DNA of 64,000 bases. It comes from Lineus longissimus. Its lineage: Eukaryota; Nemertea; Pilidiophora; Heteronemertea; Lineidae. Of the stretch, positions 23,301-34,950 are shown piece after piece; position 1 is the first letter of the stretch; every line of letters begins with the position of its first letter. The position numbers were made by a program, and so were the translations under genes. Where the stretch lies: assembly GCF_910592395.1 (NCBI RefSeq), contig NC_088319.1:2482001-2546000 (forward strand), in the 5' to 3' direction. Below the pieces are notes generated by a model that did not search any database, had not been told where the DNA came from, and saw nothing but the letters and a program-made list of their open reading frames with translations.

Positions 23301-23488
23301 TATACACCTTTCCAGAAATTGGGTGCTGAGTGTCCGAAATAGTGATGTCATAAGGGGAAACTAGGCCTTATGGTGGACGGACAAAGGAGATAGTCATGGT
23401 TGACCAACACACTTGAATGCCTTTAATGACGGACAAGGGGGAAAAAGTTAGTTCCAAAGCAAGCCATCAATTTCGGGAAGCATGTATA
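23301..23488 (+). mobile_element. Family B MITE, copy 3
   Basis: A 188-bp copy with the same TATACACCTTTCCAGAAAT and ATTTCGGGAAGCATGTATA termini. It lies 16 bp left of a family C MITE at 23505. Confidence 0.72.
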
Positions 23489-23504
23489 CCACTGGGAAAT
23501 TGGT

Positions 23505-23677
23505 ACCGGTGTAGAAGTTTAAAATGTCCTAGGATAAAATGTCCGGGAACAAAGGATTCTATTATGCGCTTCAATCTCTGAGCTATTGACTGTCAGGGTC
23601 TCTATAGAATCATATTGCAGAATACAATAGGGCCGGACACTTTTTCCAGGGGGGACACTTTTTACTTTTACACCGGT
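23505..23677 (+). mobile_element. Family C MITE, copy 2
   Basis: A 173-bp element from ACCGGTGTAGAAGTTT to TTTTACACCGGT. It contains AATGTCCGGGAACAAAGG, AATACAATAGGGCCGGACAC and TTTTCCAGGGGGGACAC. The G6 in the last motif is where a G15 tract sits in the copy at 50890. Confidence 0.72.
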
Positions 23678-24663
23678 CAGGAATGCTGAAGCTGTTAAAA
23701 GCGCTGTTTGGATGGCTCGTCTGCCTACTGAAAGTTTTAGAATAGACTGGGGAGTGTTTAAATATTGAAGTTAGATTAGAAACTCTGCAATAGTTGATAT
23801 CGGACTTTTGAGAAATTTTTATTTGTAATGGATCACAGGCGTCTGTATATTAACCACCAGATTTTCAATTTACATAAGCTTTGAGGAAAATGATCTTAGA
23901 GTCTCTCCTTTACAATGTCAAAGACATGTTCCCGAACACACCTACGTTTACTAATTTTAGCATACTTTAGCAAGTCTGGGAGATCTATCAACTCAATTAT
24001 ATTTTTAGCTGCCAAAGTTATATTTGGCCTTTGTGTGGTTTGTGTAAGGCTTCTTTAGTAGCAAAGAAATTGAAATTAAATTGAGGTGATCTTGTATCTG
24101 AGTGTGTAAACCGCTCTAACGCATCGGTACATACGACTAATGGTCTTGTCTGCCTCATTCGTCGCTGGAAGTACTTTAGAACTTGTCAATGTCTGCGTTT
24201 CATTCGGAGTTAACCTTTGCGTGCCTCCATGAACATTGCTTATGAAAGTGTAAAGAAATGGCCATCGAGTTTTTTTAATGTTCTTGTTCATTTTAGACTC
24301 AACGCAGCCTTTTGAATGAGGATTCCATGCATGGGCAACCTTAACCTTTCTTACTTTTTTATATTACAAAGATGATATAGATAGTATTGGCTGTCTTGAG
24401 CATTGCATGACTGTTATTGGGTACCGGAGTATACCATATGAAACGTACTGATAGTGTCATACTCTGATGTATAGGGGAGACAATGGGCACCAGCTAGGGG
24501 GGCAAATCCGTGGTCTCCAGTCGAATACTTACAAAGTTAGGAGAAGTCATGTTTGATTTAGCAAAACAACGTGTTGGAAGAACCGCCTCCCCGCCCTCTA
24601 TATCTTTGCTCTTACCTCACTTGCACAATTTGATCATCGAAATGAAGTGCAAACGAAAGAACT

Positions 24664-24676
24664 GGGGGGGGGGGGG
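24664..24676 (+). repeat. G13 homopolymer
   Basis: Thirteen G in otherwise ordinary sequence. Confidence 0.9.
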
Positions 24677-25576
24677 CGTCAATTGTCATGACTCGGGTCT
24701 TTTTTTCCTTTTCTTGAATCATGCCAGTTAAAACTGTTGCAGTTAGAAGAAGCCAAACTTTTCAATAACATACTGTATCAGAGTCTGTATGAAACAGTTT
24801 TTGTGTATTAGATTCGTTAAACTTACCATGACATTGGACAACATGTATAGCAAGTATCCGAACAGATTCTTACCTGCAGCGAGAGAAAATAAATTTGAAT
24901 TAGAAATACGAAGACCCAATACCGTGTTGTTTTTTTTTACGGAGGGAGGCGAAGGCCAACCGATTTTGAGGAGAAGGAAATTAATGTGGTAGTCCCCCTC
25001 AGGTCAGTGGTAATTTCGCTCCACAGCCTCAGTGGCGAGGAGGTCTCTCTGCGGACCGTATGTTGACTACTCATCCATGCTCCTGCCCACGGGAACCCGG
25101 CAAAGGTGATGTCTGAATGGAGTTCGCGTTACGGATAGTCCAGGGGGCGAAGATCAAGTAGAATATGATGCATCATCTTTATTGGCGCCAGTCACGTATA
25201 CAGGGCAGTACGTACGTGGCCACAAAGAATGATCAATTGCATTTAGAAAAATTCGACTGACTTTTTAGAGACTGCACTGTGCCATTACTCATGAATAGTG
25301 AGACATTGAAGTGAACTAGGACGATGCAAACACATCTGAAAAAAAAATTATGTTAGTTAATATATTTCGAATACTAGGCATTTCCTATAATTCCTCGACT
25401 TACTTTGTTGCCCTTCTTCCTTTGACGTCATGATAACAGTCAATTATTTTTGTTGTTGTGCTTTACATATTCGAGGTCAATAATGCTCTGCTTTGGCACT
25501 ACTTTCTACTTACGTAAGGATCTTTTCGGGTCAAACTTTCATGTACGAAGACATTGATCAAGGTCGCCAAAACCCT

Positions 25577-25636
25577 ATAATGGTCATCACATATCCTATA
25601 CTAATACTAGAATGGTCACCACTACATATCCTATAA
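25577..25636 (+). repeat. Short direct duplication
   Basis: ATAATGGTCATCACATATCC and AGAATGGTCACCACTACATA, each followed by TATCCTATA or CCTATA; two units about 35 bp apart. Confidence 0.5.
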
Positions 25637-27773
25637 AAATATTCATCTACGTTTGGCACAGGACCTGGGGCTAGACAAATGACTTCGGAAGACATATCGC
25701 TCTAATCGGCCATCCCTGGACCAAAACGCCCATTACAAGAGATAAGTATGTGTCAGGTGCCGCCGGGTGGGATCGAAGACACGTCGTCTCCAAAGGTTCC
25801 CTTGGTTCTAGTACATAGGAGGGAAGAGGCAGCATATGAAAATGGAGAATCATTCGACATTTGTGGGCGGTCCTCTTCGAGACACTTGTCTAAAGTTCTC
25901 TTTGAAAATTGAGTTTGATGAGAATGGAACTTATATTCCCATCTTCCTCTGCCTTCACTTATCTAACCATTATTTAAGTATCATCTAGTTTTCACGGTTC
26001 ATATACCCGGTGATCCTGTCTTCGACTGCAGACGATGGCTAGATCAATAAGAACTTGTTTTGGTGTCTGCTTCTTGCTTGACGTAGGCGCCACGCATGTA
26101 CAAGGGAATGAGGGTAGTTTCAACTGATAGTCTCCGCATCAAAATTCTACAGTGGTTTTCGTCGCGATTTGCTCTAATCTTGTAGATTGCCTTTTAAGAC
26201 TTCAGTCGCCTATATGAGGGGCATCGAGTACAGTTCGCCTGACATTCGCTCCATGACAACAAGTAGCTTGTTCTTATTTCATAGTGCACCAGCATTATGA
26301 ATTATGGTGTACATATCATGCATTCTCGTCTACCTGAATTAGTCATCTCTACCAGGTGGCGGCGATTGCCTGCCTTTATCAACTTTCACCTTAAGAAATG
26401 TCATTTAGTTGACGTGGGCGTCCTTTCCCAGTTTCCTTTGTTTAAGAGTCAGATTTTAAATGAATCCATTCTGAACCTCCCAACATTGTTTTGTGCTGAA
26501 AGAAGATCTATTTTGACATACTTGTATGTGACTCTTTTAGCAGAAGTAGAGCTGGGTGCTGATATATTTATAATGAATTGATAAAATTTACACTTCAGCT
26601 AAATTATGAGTTTTGTCTAGATGTCCGAAGTTCTGAATTCTTAGTCTTTAATAGGTGTTGACATGATATATAAGAGGAAAGTTCCGTGGCATTATTGGCG
26701 TATAGGAGAAGACTTACGCGTGCTGACTCACTGTGTAATATCAGCACTTATAAAGCATCTATCTGTTAATACATGTCACACGATCGAACGGCTCATCGAC
26801 AAGCTGTATCGGTTAACATAGTAAAGTAGAGATTTGAGTCTTATTCTTACACGCAATACCATTGGGAAAGGATGGGTAACTCTTTTCGAATATTTGTCAT
26901 GCTTGTACTAAAAATCAAAATGATTCTACACATATCATACCACAGCCCGGAAGGAAAGGCTCAAGCTAAGAGGTTATGAAGAAAGGAACCGACTTTAGAT
27001 TGCTCATAATCTTTAGATTTTAGATTGCTCAGTCTGGCAAGTACCTATTTTAGTCAGAGATTGGTTAGGAGTTGTCTGGAGGACAGATGACGACCGATCG
27101 TCGGCTCAAGGACTTGCACTCACATCAACTCAATGCTCATACATAAACTGCAAACACTAGTCGATATAGGGGTGCGGCGTGCGACAAGGCTATTTTGGTT
27201 CGAGAAAACGACATATCAAAAAAACGCAAAATATTCCTCGTTGTTGTTGTTGACGTCATGTAAGATCGATTTCTAAATGCCCGTGCATCGCAAAGGCTTT
27301 GTTCAACGACACTTCAGACAAGATGCGTCCTATATCTATGACACCCAATAAACTTAGACAGATTGAGCAAAAAATCGCCAAAAGTTACAGGCAGCTTCAT
27401 TTCACAAGAGAGTAGAACAATGCCTCTATCGAAGTCCGATATGCAGACTCCAGGAGACGGCGTCTGATGTACTTTATCCCCTCTTGTTCGTATCATGAGT
27501 ATCAGTATAAGTATCGGACATGTCAGAGATTGTCAGAGGTATGGAAAGGTTGCTTTATTAGTGGACTTTCAGCAGAGAACACACAGAGGGACATGTCCGC
27601 AAGATTATGTCCCAAAGATCGCTTGAATCTATACCAGACAAAGGGACAACTTGTTTTGGTTGCGTATGCCAGCAGCAGCACCCTGTCTTACAAATGTAGG
27701 TCTTAGTAGACTTTTAAAATGCCATCAAGCATAACGTTGTGTTCACTGAATTTCCTAGATTTGAAATGTCACT

Positions 27774-27962
27774 GTCCTTTTCGGGCACTCGACAAAAACA
27801 TGAGGGCCAGTTTCTTCAAACTTTGTTTTTTCTTCAACTTAATCCGAGGACCAAATTTGATTTTCGAGTTAGAAATTTCCGAAGTTTGATTTAAGAAAAC
27901 ACAAACTTTGAAGAATCGGCCGAGTAGTTTTCACTCAGGAGTCCAAAAGGACAGTGACATTT
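27774..27962 (+). mobile_element. Hairpin MITE with nested inverted repeats
   Basis: Outer arms AAATGTCACTGTCCTTTT and AAAAGGACAGTGACATTT are exact complements 189 bp apart. Inside, GGGCCAGTTTCTTCAAACTT and AAACTTTGAAGAATCGGCC form a second inverted pair (27804-27921). Either the whole unit is one long-arm element, or the inner pair is a separate insertion. Confidence 0.6.
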
Positions 27963-29134
27963 ACTACGATCGAAGCTGACTAAAACCTTGTCGAATGGAT
28001 CATAATATTCTCGATATATAAACCCTGGCTTGCTGCCTCCACCAGCTAACGCCAGATGTAAAAGGCCAAAGGCTCATTCGCTGAACGTGTCCAAGGTTTG
28101 TTATTGATAACCAATGAGCTGAAAAAAAACTCGATATGGCACGAGGCGTGATACAAGGTTTCAATAACAGAAAAAGTATGGTCGGCGATTGCAGACTAAG
28201 AAAGTAGGTGCTGAGGGCAACACGGGCGAGCGTGTGGGTTGATTGGAGACCAAAGAAAAAGTCGGAGGCCAATGCCGGGGATACCGAGAGACGTGACCGA
28301 GGCGACAAAAACTCAGATGACGGTTATGCATGATCAATCTCCAAGCCTCACCATTGGCAGCGGCTGCTTTAAGTAACAATTGGACCGTGAACTGATCTCT
28401 CTGCCCGAGAATGGCTAGCTATTGTGACGCTACAATAAGCACAATCGGCGTACACGCTTACTTCGACTCCGCAGCAAATGCTAGCTGTCCGGACGCCCAC
28501 TATTGAATTCTACTTTCGCGGTTCAAGCCGCACTCACTGGAGGTCTGAGCTGCTGCTACTAGTATACAGTTCTCCGATATTTGCCATCTCTGCTTACTGT
28601 TACCCATTCACCACATGGGAGAAGAGAAACATGGAGGGTCTGGTTGAGTTCCTTGTCCTAGGACACTAAGATAAACAGCGGTGATCCTTCTGAGAGTATT
28701 TTGAGTACGGCGTTGTACCACTTTGCCACTGAATTTCCCTAAAGTCTTATCAATAAGCATTGCCATTCCTGCTTGAACACCGCAGGTAGAGGCTCTCGTG
28801 GTACATTATGCAATGCATCATAGTACTTTGCATTAGTAAGTTACTTGGATGCGTCAATGTGAACCAACGGGTTCCGAATCTTCCTCTTCAACCTCCGCGT
28901 ACTACCACTAAATGCTAAGGAGCCAATAGATACCTAGATGTCCCTACACATGCGTAACCACGACGATCACTTCAGATATTCGAACATATGGCGCTAATTC
29001 ACTCCCGTAGACAGGTCGTATTGTAAGACTGTCAGAGTATTGACAGTTCCAGATGAAAAGTGCCTCGTTGGTCTATTTGCAATTGACTCAGCTAGTGACG
29101 TCGATCGAATCGGATCTATAATCCAGATCTTTGT

Positions 29135-29353
29135 CACGGCGGGTAAAGGTATCGGTTTGCCATAGCAAAATACGCGCTTACCGGGAGAGAAAATGACGAC
29201 ACAAAAGAAAGAGACAATCTGTGCGTTAAGGCCCGTATTAATTATTTTTATCCGATTGTACCCCTCCAACACGGTAATCATGGTACGTAAATGTATTGGT
29301 TTACCTTTGCAACACAATAAAAACAAGGCCCACTCATACCTTTACGCACCGTG
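29135..29353 (-). mobile_element. Family D2 MITE, copy 1
   Basis: A 219-bp element with termini CACGGCGGGTAAAGGTATCG and CCTTTACGCACCGTG. The interior holds GACGACACAAAAGAAAG, the reverse complement of a motif shared with the copies at 31916 and 7245. Orientation is opposite to those copies. Confidence 0.65.
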
Positions 29354-29971
29354 ATTGTACGAGGCTTTTGAGAGAGCCGCATCGCCACGAAAGACGACTT
29401 GAAAACCTAGTCCTTGAAAACTTTGTGTTAAATTTCATTTTCAAATCTTACATAACTACACTAACTATTCATTATTCCTAAACGCCAAGCATGGGTACAT
29501 CACAGTCATGCGTCGACCGACTCTTCCCTGGTCGGGGATCTTAGCAAGGCGTTGCACTGATCACAGGTAAGGATCGTAACCACCCGCCACTGACACCGAA
29601 CATATTGCACTTATTCATTCCCGTCGACAGGTTATTGCAAGACTGTCAGACAATCGATATTGAGAAGTGCCTGCTCGGTCCAATTGCCTCAACGAGTGCT
29701 TGCAGTCCGATTAGAATCTATAATCACGATTAATGAGGCTTTCGATCAAGAAGAAAGAGAGCAGCACCGATACCAATTACAATTTGGAATTGTCATTCAA
29801 CAATTCGATTCCAGTATATTTTCAAATCTGACCTTATGCTGTTCGCGACAAGTAAACATAACACATAAGGCATTTGACAAATGGTTGACTTACTAATCTA
29901 ATATCGCAAAGAACCATTCTGTCGAACACCAAACTAAATATCGTTAAGTCAGTAAGATTGACTATACCAAC

Positions 29972-30094
29972 AAGGTGCCAAAAAAGATCTCAAACTTTTG
30001 ATCTAAGATAACTAAAGAAATGAAAATAGAATATCAATCATATTCTGTGAGTTACTCAGGATCAAAAGTGTACAATCTTTTTAGTGTCACCTAG
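29972..30094 (+). mobile_element. Small MITE (AGGTGCCAAAAAAG termini)
   Basis: A 123-bp element: AAGGTGCCAAAAAAGATCTC and CAAACTTTTGATC at the left are mirrored by GATCAAAAGTG and ATCTTTTTAGTGTCACCT at the right. Inverted-repeat length is about 30 bp with a few indels. Non-coding. Superfamily not determined. Confidence 0.55.
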
Positions 30095-30407
30095 TATAAC
30101 GATGAATAAGTACAGTGAACTGAAACCCATTGACCACATCCTGCGCTATTGCGTGCCAGCAGTCACCTGAGGACTTATCTGTCATTGCCGTCCTTAAATG
30201 TCATGCGGCGGATTGCTGGTTCTTTTGATGTCACCAAAATAGCATGTTAAGCAGGTATATCATAAAAGGTTTTGCATTGTGAAGGCACAGCTTGTGTATT
30301 TCTTCTCATCTGGACCTGGTTGCTCAAAAAAGTTATATCGCTAACATACTTTCTGGCGTCTTCAAGCTCATTGACCTTATGCTACGTTAAACCAGGTGCA
30401 TTGGGGA

Positions 30408-30536
30408 AAATCGTTTGACATTATGGGTTAAAAGGTTTGGACAATATGCGTTGGACAATGTTGTCTAGGATAGAAATATGATAAAATGTTTGGCATTATG
30501 CGTCGGCGATTATGGTACGACATTTTGCGTCGGTTT
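30408..30536 (+). repeat. Degenerate short-period repeat
   Basis: Variants of GTTTGGACAATATGCGTTGG (GTTTGACATTATGGGTTAA, GTTTGGCATTATGCGTCGG, TACGACATTTTGCGTCGG) recur four to five times with irregular spacing. Confidence 0.4.
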
Positions 30537-30587
30537 CGACATCATCAGTTATCATGAGGCTCCAAGCAGACACAGAACAGGTAACAT

Positions 30588-30924
30588 TTAAAGGGTAACT
30601 CGTGTCAAATTTCACCATATAATGTTTTAGCTGTTTTTGACAAATGACTACGTCATTTTCTCATAAATCGGTAAGGTTTTGAATCGAAATGCACATTTTC
30701 TAGAAATTGATGGTATAATCCCGCCCGGACGGCTCGCTTCGATGCCGTTTTCGTTGATGTCGTCACAACATGAACATCTTCGCGGTCGCGGTGGTTTACA
30801 TTCAGCGATTTTATAATGAATCTAATCAAAAATGGAACATTTGAGCTCTGCATTTGTGATAAACAATTAAAAACGGACGTATTTCAGCAAAGTTGTAAAT
30901 CACATCATAGTATCACTTTAAGTC
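30588..30924 (+). mobile_element. Possible MITE with TTAAAG(G/T)G termini
   Basis: TTTAAAGGGTAACTCGTGTC at the left and CATAGTATCACTTTAA at the right form a loose inverted pair (TTAAAGGGTAACT versus TTAAAGTGATACT). No second copy in the window and no clear target duplication, so it is tentative. Confidence 0.25.
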
Positions 30925-31316
30925 AGAAAACCAACAATTTTACGCCACATAATGCGATGCAGGGCAATGCATTGTATTGTATCTTATTCATACGGGGAAA
31001 GACAATAGCCAACCCGCTCTCTAGACAACAGCCAATGTTTATTTCATGAATCTGCCTCCTTAGCCATACCCTTATCAACAATAAAGAGGCAATCTAAAGC
31101 CTCGGGTGCCTCGTGCTGGTAATTCAGATGACGGCCATTAATCAATGTTAATAAGAACAATGGAGGATATGAACAATGAACGCTCTAAATTGAAGACCTC
31201 GGTGTCAGGGACGGCATTTTATTACTCTAATGGCCTGGTCAATTGGCTTGAACCCATCCACAATGCAAGACACTGATTAGACATAAGCATTGCGCTTATT
31301 TTCCCTTGCTGGTTTA

Positions 31317-31744
31317 AGCCCGCAGCACACTAGCCGCCAACTTTGGCGACAAGAAGCGTTCAGCTGACGCCTCTCGACGCCAAAGTGATCTCGGTCAGAG
31401 CACACCTGCCCAGAATCGGCGTCCAGTAGCGTCGTTTCCGCCACATTAGGCTGCCATTTTGAAATCATGTGACATCAAGACGCAAGCTGATTGGCCATAG
31501 CCTCGCCGCCGACGCCAGTTCAGGCGGCCATCCGCAGCACACCTGGCTTCTTCTTGCGTTCAAACGCGGCGACACGCGTCAAAAATCAAACATGTTAGAT
31601 ATTTGGCGTTTAGTTGCGGCAAGTCGCGGCAAGTCGCGTTCGCCGACGCCGTTCGTAGCAGACTAGGGATTTTTCAGGCGTTCAGGACTCTTGCGGCAAA
31701 AACGCCTGTGAACGCCGAAGTTGGCGGCTAGTGTGCTATGGGCT
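31317..31744 (+). mobile_element. PIF/Harbinger-type MITE, copy 2, TSD TTA
   Basis: A 428-bp copy very similar to 16543-16983, with the same termini, flanked by TTA at 31314-31316 and 31745-31747. It lacks about 13 bp after CGACGCCAAAG that copy 1 has. Two copies with different TWA duplications support independent insertions of one family. Confidence 0.82.
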
Positions 31745-31819
31745 TTAGGCCTATCGACCACAATGAAAGACGTTTCGTGTGGATCGGCGTTGTCAAAAGT
31801 TGCCCTACATGTATGACAG

Positions 31820-31915
31820 AAGAACAATGGGACTCAAGGCCTAGGTGCGAGCGGATTTTGTGAAAAGGCGATAGACCGTCTATTGTGCTAGGCCTGAATT
31901 TATCAACTGCGAGGA
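31820..31915 (+). repeat. Dispersed repeat D1, copy 3
   Basis: AGAACAATGGGACTCAAGGC, CTAGGTGCGAGCGGATTTTG and AACTGCGAGGA, running straight into D2 at 31916. Confidence 0.55.
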
Positions 31916-32130
31916 CACGATTGGTAAAGGTATTGGTTTACCTCTGCAACACAATGGAAACAAGACCTTCCCATTACAGTTTTGGAGGGGTACAATCGGA
32001 TAAAAGTAATAATTGCGGGCCTTACCTCCCTCAAAATGAACTAATATTTTGTATGTTTCTTTTGTGTCGTCATTTCCTCTCCAGGGAAGCACGTATTTTC
32101 TTAGGCAAACCGATACCTTTAGCCACCGTG
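31916..32130 (+). mobile_element. Family D2 MITE, copy 2, abutting a D1 block
   Basis: 215 bp from CACGATTGGTAAAGGTATTG to GATACCTTTAGCCACCGTG. The interior has CTTTTGTGTCGTCATTTCC. It directly follows the D1 block at 31820-31915, so D1 and D2 may be parts of one larger element. Confidence 0.65.
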
Positions 32131-33181
32131 GATCGAAGCAAGGGGCAAAATAATGTTATCTGCAAATGTGATCCCTGACGACGAATTGTTTTCTGACAGA
32201 TGTTCAACTTCAAGTATACCGCTGAATCTTCTGGCCACCACTAAATTTCCCGAGAATTTGTTTTTCTGTCAAGAATATCTGCAAACTTTAAAGGGCATTT
32301 GAGGTTTTGATACACTTTAATGGCTTTTTAGGTTTTCACGGATAAGTATAAAACCCTTAAAAGTTTTTTTTCAGAAATTAAGGGTTCTTCATTCGACCGA
32401 AAAACCTATACAGGGTGGCTATAACTATGTGTTGGCCAAAAGCTTTTTTAAAAGCTTAAACATCTTTGTTTATTTGAGTGTGCGATGAATTGAGACAAAA
32501 AGTAATTCATACAGAACAGAATCCTTAATAAGAATGTCACCAAGAAATAAGAAATATTATCATCAGCCGCAACCAACAGCCGTTTCCACGGTGATTCCGC
32601 TCCAAAGTAGTCGATATTCGACTTTCTGATTGCTGAGTATTAAAACATGACTTAATAAGTGTGGAGGACACAGCGTGTTCAAAGGCAGCCCACTTTGAAG
32701 AAAAATGCTCAATCTAAGCTTATTTACTGAGAAATCTTCAACAGCTAGGGCAATTTGAAATTGGCGTGCCTATCGTGGAGATAGCACCACAACGTCGTCC
32801 TTTCCAGCACATAGACAGTTTTAGTATGGTGATTTGCTAGGGGATCTTCATGCAAAGTGGGGGCTTTCTGTGGTTCATAATGGCCAGACCAACAACGGAT
32901 GCGACAATTCGGCCTGTCTGGAGTTGGCATGAATTATTCATCCTCTGGCTTTGTGCTCGTAAACCTGACAGTGGTAGACAGGATAATGCAGGTATATCAT
33001 CACAGAGATATACGAGTGGTGCCAGAGTGGACAAGCGCGACGACACAAGCATACATCTCTTTACCAAAAAAATCTCTTTTGCCATCACTGATCTCATTCT
33101 TGTAACATACCGGTTACCCAGACGAGAATTTTTTGCACACGTACATGTGGCAGTAGAGATAATAATCGCAGCAGCGTCAAA

Positions 33182-33192
33182 CCCCCCCCCCC
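33182..33192 (+). repeat. C11 homopolymer
   Basis: Eleven C between GCAGCGTCAAA and TCGTTTCGGG. Confidence 0.9.
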
Positions 33193-33323
33193 TCGTTTCG
33201 GGTGCGGTTCGAGAGCTTACACGCCAACGGCACCCACTGTCTACGGCGAAGTCATCATAACCTTATAGCAAACAGAGTTATTTCATGGAGCTGTTAGGAC
33301 TATACCAAAATGGCCAGACACCT

Positions 33324-33490
33324 GGGCCCAAATTCATAAAGGGCGTTTAAGGGTTAGACATGTACAACTTCTCTCTAATCAGTTTCAGGGCCTATTCATA
33401 TTCTGTGAAGATTCACATGAAGGGCCAGAATCTGTCTATTCAGTAGTTAAACGCTGTTTTAAGCTAAACACCCTTTATGAATTTGGCCCC
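33324..33490 (+). mobile_element. MITE with GGGCCCAAATTCATAAAG termini
   Basis: A 167-bp element starting GGGCCCAAATTCATAAAGGG and ending CCCTTTATGAATTTGGCCC, with about 25-bp inverted repeats (further pairing CGTTTAA/TTAAACG nearby). This terminus type is widespread in marine invertebrate genomes. No clear target duplication was found. Confidence 0.68.
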
Positions 33491-34511
33491 TAATGTTCAA
33501 CTCAAGCGAGACATGTCCTTTGTTAGAAATTAATCAGGCAGTCATCGTCTCTGGGAGAAGCAGCAGTGACATCTGTAAATGAAGTATCTTGTGGCCGCAT
33601 CGGAATAGCTTGCCACAGTTGCAATTATCTTAATAACAGACAAGAGACATACCTGCGGCGAACACCCTTTGTCTGTGAGTTTATGTATTTCCTATCTCAT
33701 AATGGACATTGTCGTCCAGATAAACCGATATTTAATCAACTGAGTCTCAAATAAAATGACGTGTTGCCTCAAAGCTTTAATTAAGGAATGGACTGATACG
33801 TTTCTCTTTGGCATAGATAAGTGGTTTGGCTCTACAAAGGAATTAAATTGACCATTCACCAACATCATGCTAATCATAAGCGGAATTTGAAGTAAAACCA
33901 ATACATTTTTGTCGGCGTCATTTAAAGGCCATAACTCCAGGTATTTTGCCATTTTCTGCTGTAAGACGATTTCAAAAGTGTACCTAACACTTTATACAAT
34001 ACAGAAAACCCAATGCAATTAGCTCCATCCATTTTGAAGATATAGCCATTTATGTGTTTGACAACTTGATTACCTAATCAGGCTAGCAACTGGCTTGTTA
34101 GAACCAGGCGGCGGGTTCAGCAAAAGTTGTGATGTAGATCAGGCTATTGCCCTACTTGGGAGGACAAATATCAATGAATGCTCTTAAAATTGATATATGA
34201 AGTCTGTTTTTCATTGACATTCGATATACCCTATAATAAGGTAAGGTAATACAGACAAATTTATACCATTATAGTAAGAAATCAAACATCAGTCTGATCT
34301 ATGTCAGTAAACTTGCCGCCTGACTTCACTTAGAAACCTAACCAAGGCCGTTACATAACATGTAAACAAAACAGTTAATCTTGCTTTATCTCTGGACTGG
34401 GTGCTTCAATTTTGATCAAACTTGATTTAATGCGGAGCTTTAAGTCTACTCTTTGAGGATCTGTACATGTCATGCAATCATAAAAGCAGGAGTCGTGGCC
34501 TTTAAGTCTTG

Positions 34512-34575
34512 ACCATAGGCACAACCATTTTGGCTAGAATTCGACATCCTAAAGCTATCAGAACTGTTGAAGTAT
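34512..34575 (+). mobile_element. Family A MITE, left half-arm
   Basis: GACCATAGGCACAACCATTT, TGGCTAGAATTCGACATCC and TAAAGCTATCAGAACT match the outer left arm of family A. The rest of the element is not present. Confidence 0.5.
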
Positions 34576-34833
34576 ATGAAGTATATGCCCTTTTAAAACA
34601 TGGGAGGCTGTTTCCTAGAATACAATGAACAGAAAATCTGTAAGGCCTCTGATCCCACACTCGCACATTCCTCTAATCTTCCCATGAAGAGCATTAACAA
34701 TTTCTATTAAATAACACCTTCGGATGCAGCCACGTCCAATGTGAAAAGGTTCATTACATTTTTGCCCTAGTCGTTCAGGCCGATCGACAATCAAGAAGGT
34801 ATTACGTCAGGTCAGTATTATAAAAATTTTCCC

Positions 34834-34950
34834 CGATGACCCTTTGATAAGACGGTAGAACTATGGGAATTTAGGTGCGAGTGGGCTTTGTTTAAAGACA
34901 ATAGACGTTGTAATGGGGTAGGCCTGAATTCTTTTTACTACGACGTAAGG
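34834..34950 (+). repeat. Dispersed repeat D1, copy 4
   Basis: CGATGACCCTTTGATAAGAC, AATTTAGGTGCGAGTGGGC, TTTGTTTAAAGACAATAGAC and GGCCTGAATTCTTTTTAC match the other copies. Confidence 0.55.

Larger units (their letters stand above)
23678..27773. other. No gene recognised
   Basis: The longest frame (26297-26581, plus, 94 codons) has no recognisable content. A small duplication at 25577 and a G13 tract are the only repeats seen. Confidence 0.45.

Noticed and set aside
25740-25810. tRNA-like B box on the minus strand (GTGTCTTCGATCCCACC)
   Set aside because: No A box at the right distance and no pairing arms; possibly SINE-derived, but unsupported.
28994-29326. 110-codon minus-strand frame
   Set aside because: It lies almost wholly within the D2 MITE at 29135-29353; related copies at 7245 and 31916 give unrelated or broken frames.
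32840-33010. Possible Tc1/mariner transposase remnant (SGFVLVNLTVVDRIMQVYHH)
   Set aside because: The VNLTVVDRI stretch loosely recalls the GNLTxxRYxxEIL block of Tc1-like transposases, but no DDE residues, termini or second block were found. Too weak to annotate.
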